Positions 17,150-25,294 of a stretch of DNA of 64,000 nucleotides are shown here, piece by piece. The first letter of the stretch is position 1, and every line of letters begins with the position of its first letter. Where the stretch lies: contig DATDHU010000048.1 in NCBI GenBank assembly GCA_036521415.1, positions 1 to 64,000 of the forward strand, written 5' to 3'. This DNA is from DASXMT01 sp036521415. GTDB taxonomy: Bacteria > Actinomycetota > Acidimicrobiia > Acidimicrobiales > RAAP-2. The notes under the pieces were generated by a model that saw only the letters and a program-made list of their open reading frames with translations, made no database searches and was not told the DNA's origin. Made by a program: the position numbers and the translations under genes.

Positions 17150-18583
17150 TCAGTCCTCCCCGGCCAGCAGCTGGTCGACTGCCGCCTCCACCACCGTGCC
17201 CTTGAAGAACGCCGGGTTGGTGTCGGTGTAGAACCGCACCGGGTTGGTGAAGGTGAACTTCTTGAATGCGCCCTCGTCGATCCAGCCGTGATCGACCATC
17301 TCCCATGCCTCTTCCACCACTTCGGTCATGTCGGGCACGTCCCAGTGGGCCACGTCGGACCCCATCATGGCCTTGAGCTCGGCCCCGAACGGGTTGATCC
17401 CGGTGTTGAAGGCCATGGACGTGAGCGGATCGTCGGCTTCGCAGCCGAAGTAGAAGCGATCGACGAACAGGTTCTTGATGTCCTCGGCCTTGCCGATGCC
17501 ACAGGCCGCCCATTCGTCGAGCGACTCCTCGGGTTCCGCCGGGCGGTCGGCCAATCCGCCGCGTACGGGGCGAGCATCGGGCGCGTAGGTCGCCATCATG
17601 CGGCCGAGCAAGGCGCGATCGATCAGGGCGGGGTCGAGGTCGCGGCGGAGGGCGTTCAGGTTCCGCTTCTCCCAATGGCCGACGATATCGCTGTACAGCG
17701 TGGCCGCCCAGGCCACGCCCCCCTCCAGGAAGACGAAGTTCATGTCCGGGAACCGGCGGGTGACTCCGCCCAGGAACAGCGACTTGGCCAGCGACTGCTG
17801 CCCGTTGGCCAGCATCGAGAGGTGGTTGAACATGTAGCTCGAGATGGATCGGTACGGGGTCATCCCGATGAAGCCCGAATGGAAGGCGACCGACACGCCG
17901 AGCTCCTGGGCTTTGGCCCACACCGGGTCGTAGTCGAAGTCCGAGTCGACCCCGAACTGGTCGAGCCAGAAGGCGTACCGGGACACCTCGGGATCCTTGT
18001 CGGCCAACGCGGCGAAGGGGCGTTGCACGTAGCCGGCACAGAGCACCGCCCTGAAGCCCAGCTCGGCCACGGCGAACTCGAGCTCGGCGATGGCTTCGTC
18101 GGGGGTATGCATGGGGATGGCGGCGACGGGGGTGAGCCGATCGGCCAGCGGCGCAAACGTGGCCGCATTGGCGCGGTTGAGGGCCCGGCACATGCCCCGG
18201 CGGTAGCGCTCGTCCGGGTCGTGCAGGAACAGCAGGCCGAGGCTGGGGTAGATCACCCCGAAGTCGATCCCCAGCTCGTCCAACCGCTCGTACAGCAGCT
18301 CGGGGAACAGGGCGGTGGCCAGATCGACGGTCTGACGAGCGGGCGAGCCCCACCACGGTCCACGGGGCGTCCTGGTGGCGGCACGCTCGTCCGGCGACTG
18401 CTCGTGCCAGGTACGGTCCGTTCCCCGGTAGCCGGGAAGAAGGTGCTTCAGCGAGGGATGGTCGAGCGACAGACCCTCGTTCTCGACGTAGGGAGCCAGG
18501 GTCGGGAAATGCTCGGCCATGTGCCCGTCGATATCGATGACCGGATGGCTCAAGCGCCGACGGATCTCGGACGACGTGCTCAT
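17150..18583 (-). CDS. ACMSD-like amidohydrolase family protein
   Basis: A 477-residue TIM-barrel amidohydrolase of the PF04909 type. It shows HPVIDIDGHMAE at the N-terminus where the family has a metal site, GVIYPSLGL, SVAFHSGFIGM with the barrel His, MNFVFLEGGVAW, and GSDVAHWDVPDM with the late Asp. The family includes decarboxylases and hydrolases. Actinobacterial members of this length are commonly found beside steroid or aromatic catabolism genes. It is the first gene of a two-gene operon and diverges from a second amidohydrolase at 18628. Confidence 0.8.
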   Translation of the reverse strand: MSTSSEIRRRLSHPVIDIDGHMAEHFPTLAPYVENEGLSLDHPSLKHLLPGYRGTDRTWHEQSPDERAATRTPRGPWWGSPARQTVDLATALFPELLYERLDELGIDFGVIYPSLGLLFLHDPDERYRRGMCRALNRANAATFAPLADRLTPVAAIPMHTPDEAIAELEFAVAELGFRAVLCAGYVQRPFAALADKDPEVSRYAFWLDQFGVDSDFDYDPVWAKAQELGVSVAFHSGFIGMTPYRSISSYMFNHLSMLANGQQSLAKSLFLGGVTRRFPDMNFVFLEGGVAWAATLYSDIVGHWEKRNLNALRRDLDPALIDRALLGRMMATYAPDARPVRGGLADRPAEPEESLDEWAACGIGKAEDIKNLFVDRFYFGCEADDPLTSMAFNTGINPFGAELKAMMGSDVAHWDVPDMTEVVEEAWEMVDHGWIDEGAFKKFTFTNPVRFYTDTNPAFFKGTVVEAAVDQLLAGED

Positions 18584-18627
18584 GGCGTCTAATATAAGCG
18601 CATTACTCGGGCAAGGACGGGGTTGAC

Positions 18628-20337
18628 ATGGCCTATGACTTGGTGATCCGGAACGGAACCGTGGTCGACGGCTCTGGTCTGGGGTCCTTCCGGGCCGATG
18701 TCGGCATTGTCGACGATCGCATCGCCTCGGTCGGACGCATCAGCGAACGGGGCACCGACGAGCTCGACGCCGACGGGCACGTCGTCACACCGGGATTCAT
18801 CGACGGGCATACCCACATGGACGCCCAGGTCTTCTGGGACGCCACTGGCTCCAGCTCGTGCTGGCACGGCGTCACCTCTGCGGTCATGGGCAATTGCGGC
18901 TTTACCCTGGCCCCGGTCCGGTCCGACGAGCGCGCCCTCGTCGTACGCAATCTCGAACGAGCAGAGGACATGGATCCCGCCGCGCTGGCCGCGGGCATCG
19001 AATGGAGCTTCGAGACCTTTCCTCAGTACCTCGACGCCGTCGACCGCCTACCCAAGGGCATCAACTTCGCCGCCAACATCGGGCACTCGGCCCTTCGCAC
19101 GTGGGCCATGGGCGAGCGAGCGTTCGAATCGCAGGCTACCGAGGCCGACCTGGCCGCCATGAAGGGCCAGCTGGCTGAGTCCATCCGGGCGGGCGCCATC
19201 GGCTTCTCGACATCGCGCAGCCAGCACCACGAAACGTCGGACAACCGGCCCGTGGCCTCGCGGCTGGCGTCCTGGGACGAAGTGGCCCAGCTGGTCGGCG
19301 TCATGGGCGAACTGGGGAACGGCATCTTCGAAGGTGCCGATGCCGACATGTCGTCCCCTGACCTCGATGAACGGCAACGATCGCTCGGTCGCATGCAGAC
19401 GCTGGCGGCCGAGACCCAGGTGCCGTTGACCTTCGGGTTGGTGGCCACCAAATCGTCGGACTATCTCCTCGATTTCCTGGATGAGGCCGCCGGTGTCGGC
19501 GCCAGGGTGATCGCCCAAACCCACTGCCGGGGCATCTCGGTGCTCTTGTCGCTGAAGACCAAGCTTCCCTTCGACCTCATTCCCGCCTGGGACGACCTGC
19601 GGAAGCTGTCCGTGGACCAGCAGGTCCGCGTCCTGGGTGACCCGGATGCACGGAAGCCCTACGTGGATGCGGCGGTCCAGGCCCGCTACGAGGAATGGAC
19701 CGGCGTCGGGGCCCAGGCCCGTCCGCCCGACTTCGACGGCATCAAGGTCTACGAACACGGGCTTCCGCCTAATCCGTCGGTGGCTGACGTTGCCCGCCAG
19801 CGGGCCGTCCACCCGGCGGAAGCCATGATCGACCTGTGCGTCGAGACCGGTGGGGACCAACTGTTCATCCAGCCCAGCCGGTACCCCCAGGACGAGACGG
19901 TGCTCCTTCGCGCCCTGCGGCACCCTCGGGCGGTGATGACCTTCTCGGATTCCGGAGCCCACCTCAGCCAGATTGCCGACTCGTCGATCCATACCCACCT
20001 GTTGGGTCACTGGGTGCGCGACCGACAGGAGTTCACGCTCGAGGAGGCCGTGCGCATGATCACGCTGGCCCCCGCACTGGCCTGGGGCTTCAACGATCGG
20101 GGACTGGTGCGAGCGGGCATGGCTGCCGATCTCAACATCTTCGATCCGGCCACCGTCGGTCCGGCCGTACCCCTGCTGGTCGATGACCTGCCGGCCGGGG
20201 GGCGCCGCTTGGAACAGCGGTCGCACGGGTTCCTGGCCACCGTGGTGAATGGTCAGGTGACCATCCGGGATGGAGTGCCAGTTGGCGCCACCCCCGGACG
20301 CCTCATCCGCAGTCGCCTGCCGCACGCTCCGGGCTGA
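18628..20337 (+). CDS. N-acyl-D-amino-acid deacylase-like amidohydrolase
   Basis: A 569-residue paralog of the protein at 15436-17148. It shows GFIDGHTHMDAQVFWDA with the HxH ligands, GVTSAVMGNCGFTLAP, and FSDSGAHLSQIADSS with the late catalytic Asp. The ATG at 18628 follows a 44-base divergent spacer that contains the AT-rich patch TAATATAAG, probably part of the shared promoter region. Substrate unknown; divergent pairing with the ACMSD-like gene suggests one regulon. Confidence 0.88.
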   Translation: MAYDLVIRNGTVVDGSGLGSFRADVGIVDDRIASVGRISERGTDELDADGHVVTPGFIDGHTHMDAQVFWDATGSSSCWHGVTSAVMGNCGFTLAPVRSDERALVVRNLERAEDMDPAALAAGIEWSFETFPQYLDAVDRLPKGINFAANIGHSALRTWAMGERAFESQATEADLAAMKGQLAESIRAGAIGFSTSRSQHHETSDNRPVASRLASWDEVAQLVGVMGELGNGIFEGADADMSSPDLDERQRSLGRMQTLAAETQVPLTFGLVATKSSDYLLDFLDEAAGVGARVIAQTHCRGISVLLSLKTKLPFDLIPAWDDLRKLSVDQQVRVLGDPDARKPYVDAAVQARYEEWTGVGAQARPPDFDGIKVYEHGLPPNPSVADVARQRAVHPAEAMIDLCVETGGDQLFIQPSRYPQDETVLLRALRHPRAVMTFSDSGAHLSQIADSSIHTHLLGHWVRDRQEFTLEEAVRMITLAPALAWGFNDRGLVRAGMAADLNIFDPATVGPAVPLLVDDLPAGGRRLEQRSHGFLATVVNGQVTIRDGVPVGATPGRLIRSRLPHAPG

Positions 20338-20361
20338 TCGACGCACTCACCCCATGGGTTG

Positions 20362-20748
20362 TCAGCGCATCCACAGCGTGTGGCTGGTTCGGCGACGGAA
20401 CCGCCAACGACCATCGTGGAGGACCACGTCGTCGAGGTAGCGGATCCCGAGCGTGAGGTCGCCCGACCCCTCGTGCCCCAATTGGTACACCACGGCATAG
20501 GTGTCGACCGTGGCTTCGGCCGACCCTTCCTCCAGGGTGATGAGCGGTTCGCCGATCATGTGCATGCTGGTCGGGAAGGTCCGAGGAGCACGCATGGTCC
20601 CCAACCACTCCTCCAAGGACTGGACGCCGCGTGCGCCGGCGATCTCCGCGTGGGGGTGGAATAACCCCACCAGTGCGCCGATATCCCGTTGGTCGACGGC
20701 GCGGGCGTAGCGCTGCATGAGGGCCCGCACGGCATCGTGTGGGGTCAC
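20362..20748 (-). CDS. SnoaL-like / nuclear transport factor 2 fold protein
   Basis: A 128-residue protein with the polyketide-cyclase-like NTF2 fold: LMQRYARAVDQRDIGALVGLFHPHAEI near the N-terminus and RYLDDVVLHDGRWRFRRRTS at the end, typical of SnoaL_4-type dehydratase/isomerase relatives. The GTG start at 20748 overlaps the stop of the upstream cyclase gene by 4 bases (GTGA), so the two are translationally coupled. The reaction cannot be named. Confidence 0.8.
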   Translation of the reverse strand: MTPHDAVRALMQRYARAVDQRDIGALVGLFHPHAEIAGARGVQSLEEWLGTMRAPRTFPTSMHMIGEPLITLEEGSAEATVDTYAVVYQLGHEGSGDLTLGIRYLDDVVLHDGRWRFRRRTSHTLWMR

Positions 20749-21680
20749 AGCACCGCCACCGGGTTGACCGGGCACCCCGTGCCCTTGACAATGCGCAAGG
20801 GGCTCATGGCGAAGAGGAACTCCCAGGACCCGGTGGCCGCACACCGCTTGCTCAGCGCGGCCAGCGCCATGTTGTCCACCAGGTGCAGACCCATCGCCGT
20901 GATCCCGATCTGATGGACGGGGAAGGGCCACTCGGGGGTCCCGGCAAACGGCATCGGGTCGGAGATCCCGTCGCTCCCAAGAACGGCCACCTCCCGCTGG
21001 TACAGCCACGGAAGGCATTCGGCATGAAGGCCGGAGAACCCGTCGAACCCCTTCTTCGCCCCGCGTCGGGCCTCCCGCCCCCACAGCACCATGAGAATGT
21101 CGCCTGGACCCACCCGTACCCCCTCGGCTTCCTCGGCCGCTTCCAGATCGCTGAGGGTCACCAGTTCGCCGCTGTCGTAGAACGCGGAGCCGCGGGCGCG
21201 CGGGACGTCGAGCAGGACCCCCCGCCCCACGACCCCGTTGGCCATCGACAGGATGGTATTGGACCGTGCGCCGTCGCTTCGCACCTCGCTGGCCGGGCGC
21301 CCGCCGAACATCTCCCCTCGCACGAACATGTGGGAGAGGGCATCGACATGAGTGGTGGTCAGCCCGTGTAGGTCGAGGGCGAGATGGTCGCGGGCGGCCT
21401 CGTAGCCGGGGATGCCGTTCGAGTCACGAGCATCGCCGGATGCCAGCATGTGGTGCTGCACCGGTTGCGGGTTCTCGGGCGCGGGCTCGGTGCCGAGGTC
21501 GTGGGCCAGGCTGAGCGACTCCCCCGATCGGACCAGGGCGGCGGCCGCCGCCCGGCGCCCATCGGTGAGGTGGTTCAGCGCACCGCGCTCGTCCTCTGGC
21601 CCCCACCGGCCCCAGTTCTTGAGCGACTCGTACATGCCGTTCAGATCCTCGGTGGACGGAACCTCGAAGGTGTTTCCCAT
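20745..21680 (-). CDS. Cyclase family protein (kynurenine-formamidase fold)
   Basis: A 311-residue metal-dependent hydrolase of PF04199. The signature TTTHVDALSH (HxDxxxH metal ligands) lies near residue 110, preceded by LDLHGL and followed by RGVLLDVPRARG. Such proteins hydrolyse formamides, lactones or similar bonds. It sits between a TetR regulator gene (12 bases upstream) and a SnoaL-like gene overlapping its end; the three probably form one operon. Confidence 0.88.
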   Translation of the reverse strand: MGNTFEVPSTEDLNGMYESLKNWGRWGPEDERGALNHLTDGRRAAAAALVRSGESLSLAHDLGTEPAPENPQPVQHHMLASGDARDSNGIPGYEAARDHLALDLHGLTTTHVDALSHMFVRGEMFGGRPASEVRSDGARSNTILSMANGVVGRGVLLDVPRARGSAFYDSGELVTLSDLEAAEEAEGVRVGPGDILMVLWGREARRGAKKGFDGFSGLHAECLPWLYQREVAVLGSDGISDPMPFAGTPEWPFPVHQIGITAMGLHLVDNMALAALSKRCAATGSWEFLFAMSPLRIVKGTGCPVNPVAVL

Positions 21681-21692
21681 TGGACCAGCTTG

Positions 21693-22325
21693 TCAGCCAC
21701 CACCGCTGGGCGCAGTCATCGCCCCGATGACCATGTCGATGAGGTTGTCCACGAAGCGGTCGTCGGAGAGGACTCCGTGCGGGTCGCCGTTGTCGAGGAG
21801 GCGGGCCCGATCGGCGGCGGCCCGGCCGACGAACACGATGCAGATCTCCCGTCGTACCCGCCAGAGATCAGCGGGCACCGTCGGGCACCGTTTGCGCAAC
21901 AGATCCCAAGCCGCGTACCCATCGGTCTGGGTCATGAGCTCTTGGATCTCGGTCGATGTCCGGTCGATGGCGCCGCTCAGCTCCGACCCGATCTGAAGAT
22001 AGGCCCGTTCCCGCCAACCGCGCTGGGCAAATTCGGTGACCGGCCGGACGACGGCCTCGGCTGCCGACCGTACGTCGCTGGTCGGCGTGGACCGAGCCCG
22101 CTCCAGCAGCTGGTGACGACGATCGGCGATGGCGGGCACGTGACGGGCCAGCACGGCGAACAAGACGTCATCGCGATTGCCGATGTGGTACTGGACGGCT
22201 GATGTGTTTCGCTGCCGGGCCACGCGCACGATCTCGGCGATGGACACATTGTCGACACCGCGCTCGGCAAACAAGCGAGCGGCCGCATCGAGCAGCATGT
22301 CGCGCGTGGACAGTGATTGGACCAT
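21693..22325 (-). CDS. TetR/AcrR family transcriptional regulator
   Basis: A 210-residue regulator. The N-terminal helix-turn-helix (MLLDAAARLFAERGVDNVSIAEIVRVARQRNTSAVQYHIGNRDD) is clear; the C-terminal ligand-binding half is helical and specific to the protein. The ATG at 22325 is chosen because homology begins there; the frame extends upstream over the ABC gene only as a shadow. As first gene of the run to the cyclase and SnoaL-like genes it likely controls them and itself. Confidence 0.88.
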   Translation of the reverse strand: MVQSLSTRDMLLDAAARLFAERGVDNVSIAEIVRVARQRNTSAVQYHIGNRDDVLFAVLARHVPAIADRRHQLLERARSTPTSDVRSAAEAVVRPVTEFAQRGWRERAYLQIGSELSGAIDRTSTEIQELMTQTDGYAAWDLLRKRCPTVPADLWRVRREICIVFVGRAAADRARLLDNGDPHGVLSDDRFVDNLIDMVIGAMTAPSGGG

Positions 22326-22366
22326 GTCGACCGCGACAGTAGCGCCGGCCGACGCGGCCGGGGCAC

Positions 22367-25294
22367 TTACAGGGACTGGCGGTGGACCAGGCGGGCAAAG
22401 GTGCCATCGGGCTCGGCCACCAGCTGGTCGTAGGTGCCCTGTTGTACGAGGCGGCCGTCGTCGAGCACGAGGATGCGGTCGGCGTTGCGGATGGTGGACA
22501 GCCGGTGGGCAATGATCACCCGGGTGGCGTGCATCTCCTCGATGTTCCGCATGACCACCGCCTGGCTGCGGTTGTCGAGGGCACTGGTGGCCTCGTCCAA
22601 GAAGATGACCCGGGGCTTGGCCGCCACCGCCCGGGCCAACAGGAGCAACTGCCGCTGACCGCCGGAGAACGCACCGCCGTACTCGTTGACGACGGTATGC
22701 ATCCCCATCGGCAGCGAGCGCACGTAGTCGTCGATTCCGGCGAACCGGGTGGCCACCCAGGCGTCGTCCATGGTGAGGTTCCGAGTGCCGATGATGTTGT
22801 GGAACACATCGTCGGGCGTCATCTGGGCCCCTTGGACCACCACGCCGCACTGCCGGCGGACCGCACGGACATCGAGTCCCGACAGGTCTTGCTGGTCGTA
22901 GCTGATGGTCCCTACCACCGGTTGGTCAAAGGCCAACAGGAGCCGCAGTAGCGTCGACTTCCCCGAACCGGAGGGCCCGACGATGGCCACCAGCTCGCCG
23001 GGCGAGATCGAGAAGCTGACATCGTCGAGCACCAGCGGGTCGCTCCGGTCGTAGTGGTAGCTCACATGGCTCACGTCGATGGCCCCCCGCACCACCCCGG
23101 GGTCGGCCTTCACCTCGGCCGTCTCGACGGCCGTCTCGAACAGGGGCCGGAGCCGCGTGTAATAGGGCACCGCCGCGGCCAGCACGCTCACCGAGATGCT
23201 GAGGATGACCATGCTGGCCACCACTTCGGTGAACGACGTGTTGAAGGCCAGAAAGGACCCGGGCGACACCGAGTGTGGCGGCAAGGTGGCGACGCCGATG
23301 AACACCAGCGCCGTGGCCAGCGGCACCCAGGCGGCGATGAAGCTGGTGAGGACGGCCAACGCCCGCCCGGCGTGCGTCGACTCCCGCTTCAAGCTGGCGA
23401 ACTTCTCCACCCAGGCGGCGAAGGCCCGCCGTTCGGCGTGCGCAACACGGAGCTTCGGTACCGCGCCCAGGATCTGGACCCCCAGGCCGACCACCTGGCC
23501 GTTGGCCGCCCGGACGGCGTCCTGCCTCCGGACGAGGACCCGAAAGGCCACCAGCATGGCGACCACACCGATGAGCACAGCCACGATGGCGAAGACAGCC
23601 AGTACCGGCTCGATGACGAAGAGGATGATGGCGTTGAAGAAGGTGATGAAGGCGGCCAGCACGGTGGGGACCAGGTACTGGGAGACCAGGGTGGCCATGC
23701 TCTCGATGCCCATGGCTCGGGTGGCGAGGTCGGCCGACATCCAGGACCGGAAGAAGGGAGGCGGGAGATCGAGCAGCCGGTCGAATACGGCCGCCTGCAA
23801 CCCGAATGAGCCCTTGGACACCAGCCGAAGGCCCGAGAGGGACTGGACCAACGTGAGCCCTCCGATGGCCACGGCCGTGCCGACCAGCACGGCCACCAGC
23901 CACAACAGCCGGGAGCGGTCGCCCGCCGGCACCACGGTGTCGAAGATCACTCCAGCCACGATCGTGGGCAGAAGCGACAGGAGTCCCACCAGCATCCCGG
24001 CGATCAACAGGCGGCGCAGGTCCACGCCGACGTCACGGAGGACGAAGCGGAGCACCCCGCTTCCGGTCACCTGCTCGCGGGGTAACGGCCGATAGAACTG
24101 GATGGCTGCGGGCACCAACGTCGCCGCCAGCGCACCGTCGACGGCGCGGCGCTCGCCCTCGAGCGCGTCGACCAGGTCGTAGCCCCGCGCCCCCCGAGCG
24201 ACCAGCGCCACCCAGCCGCCGTCGGACCTCCGTTGCGCCAGCAGGGGGCCCCCTGGGCTCCGCCACCAGCGATCGGTGAACGCGACCTGACGGGCCCGCA
24301 TGCGGGAGTACCGGGCGACCAGTGCCACGGGGTCGTCAGCCGACTCCATCACGGTCGGTGGCGGTTCGACCAATTCGATCCCGGCCGCCGCGGCCATCAC
24401 CCGGCAGGCGGCCAGCAGGTCGTCGGTCGCCCGCAGGCGGCGCCGAGGCGGCGGTCCGGAGGCATCGAGGACGGACCCCAGCTCGGTGTAGGCGCTCACC
24501 CGGAGCTCTGCCTCGTACTGGGCCAGCCGGGCCAACCGCTCGGTCTCCATCTGGTGGCGCTGCTCGACCAGCTCGCCCAGCAGCTCGAGGCCCACGGCCA
24601 CGAATGCATCGAGGCCCTCCCAGCCCCGGTCGTCCGACAGGGCTGCGGCACCGTTCAGCGGAACGACGGTGGTGGCGCGCTCGCACTCGAGGGGCGCACC
24701 GATGGGAAGGGGCACGATCCCCCGGACCGGCCGACCCCACAGGGTCAAGCCGTCGGACATGGGCACCCAGACCCCGGGATGACGGGCGAAGGAGTGGTCG
24801 CCGGGGGCCAGCGCCACTTCGTCGCCGACGGCCACGGAGAGGGCAACTGACCCTACGTCGACCGCGTCCTCGTCCACGCCCGCCACCGAGCTGGCCATCC
24901 GGCCGACGAACCGTTCCAGGGCCTGGACGACGATGGGCTCCTGGCCGGCCAGTCGATGGAGCTCGGCGCGGGCGATCGGACGGGCTTCGGTACCGGGGAC
25001 GACACCGACCAGGCAGAGACCGAAGGACGAGTCTTCGGGCGTGGACGGATAGATCAGCGCTCCCGCCGGGGCGATGGTCAGGGGGTGCATGGGCCCTTCC
25101 GCTCGCCCGTCCACCAGCTCCACTGCGAACACCCGCACCTCGCCCGCCGTGACCACCCACGACACAGCCGGGTCGTCGAGGGCCAACCGGCCGTTGGTGG
25201 CCACCGTCCTGGTCGGGCCGAGCCCGGGCAGGTCGAGAACCGACTCGATCGACCCCGGGGGCACCACCGGGTCGATGGGAGGTTCGAGGGTCAC
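22367..25294 (-). CDS. NHLP-type peptide exporter, second ABC transporter (permease/ATPase fusion)
   Basis: A 975-residue protein. Residues 1 to about 425 are a large soluble region with no peptidase motif, as in the NHLM_micro_ABC2 family. About 428-700 hold the transmembrane helices (start LRRLLIAGMLVGLLSLLPTIVAG). The ATPase domain has Walker A GPSGSGKST near 775 and signature FSGGQRQ near 878, then LDEATSALD. The GTG start at 25294 overlaps the stop of the C39-peptidase exporter gene by 4 bases, so both are made together and may form a heterodimer or act in series at the membrane. Confidence 0.85.
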   Translation of the reverse strand: MTLEPPIDPVVPPGSIESVLDLPGLGPTRTVATNGRLALDDPAVSWVVTAGEVRVFAVELVDGRAEGPMHPLTIAPAGALIYPSTPEDSSFGLCLVGVVPGTEARPIARAELHRLAGQEPIVVQALERFVGRMASSVAGVDEDAVDVGSVALSVAVGDEVALAPGDHSFARHPGVWVPMSDGLTLWGRPVRGIVPLPIGAPLECERATTVVPLNGAAALSDDRGWEGLDAFVAVGLELLGELVEQRHQMETERLARLAQYEAELRVSAYTELGSVLDASGPPPRRRLRATDDLLAACRVMAAAAGIELVEPPPTVMESADDPVALVARYSRMRARQVAFTDRWWRSPGGPLLAQRRSDGGWVALVARGARGYDLVDALEGERRAVDGALAATLVPAAIQFYRPLPREQVTGSGVLRFVLRDVGVDLRRLLIAGMLVGLLSLLPTIVAGVIFDTVVPAGDRSRLLWLVAVLVGTAVAIGGLTLVQSLSGLRLVSKGSFGLQAAVFDRLLDLPPPFFRSWMSADLATRAMGIESMATLVSQYLVPTVLAAFITFFNAIILFVIEPVLAVFAIVAVLIGVVAMLVAFRVLVRRQDAVRAANGQVVGLGVQILGAVPKLRVAHAERRAFAAWVEKFASLKRESTHAGRALAVLTSFIAAWVPLATALVFIGVATLPPHSVSPGSFLAFNTSFTEVVASMVILSISVSVLAAAVPYYTRLRPLFETAVETAEVKADPGVVRGAIDVSHVSYHYDRSDPLVLDDVSFSISPGELVAIVGPSGSGKSTLLRLLLAFDQPVVGTISYDQQDLSGLDVRAVRRQCGVVVQGAQMTPDDVFHNIIGTRNLTMDDAWVATRFAGIDDYVRSLPMGMHTVVNEYGGAFSGGQRQLLLLARAVAAKPRVIFLDEATSALDNRSQAVVMRNIEEMHATRVIIAHRLSTIRNADRILVLDDGRLVQQGTYDQLVAEPDGTFARLVHRQSL

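Noticed and set aside
16967..18592. A 541-codon open frame on the plus strand, opposite the ACMSD-like and aminoacylase genes
   Set aside because: Its translation is Arg/Gly/His-rich without domains and exactly mirrors two well-supported minus-strand genes; it is a high-GC shadow frame.
19048..20346. A 432-codon frame on the minus strand under the amidohydrolase at 18628
   Set aside because: Shadow of a gene with clear metal-ligand motifs on the other strand.
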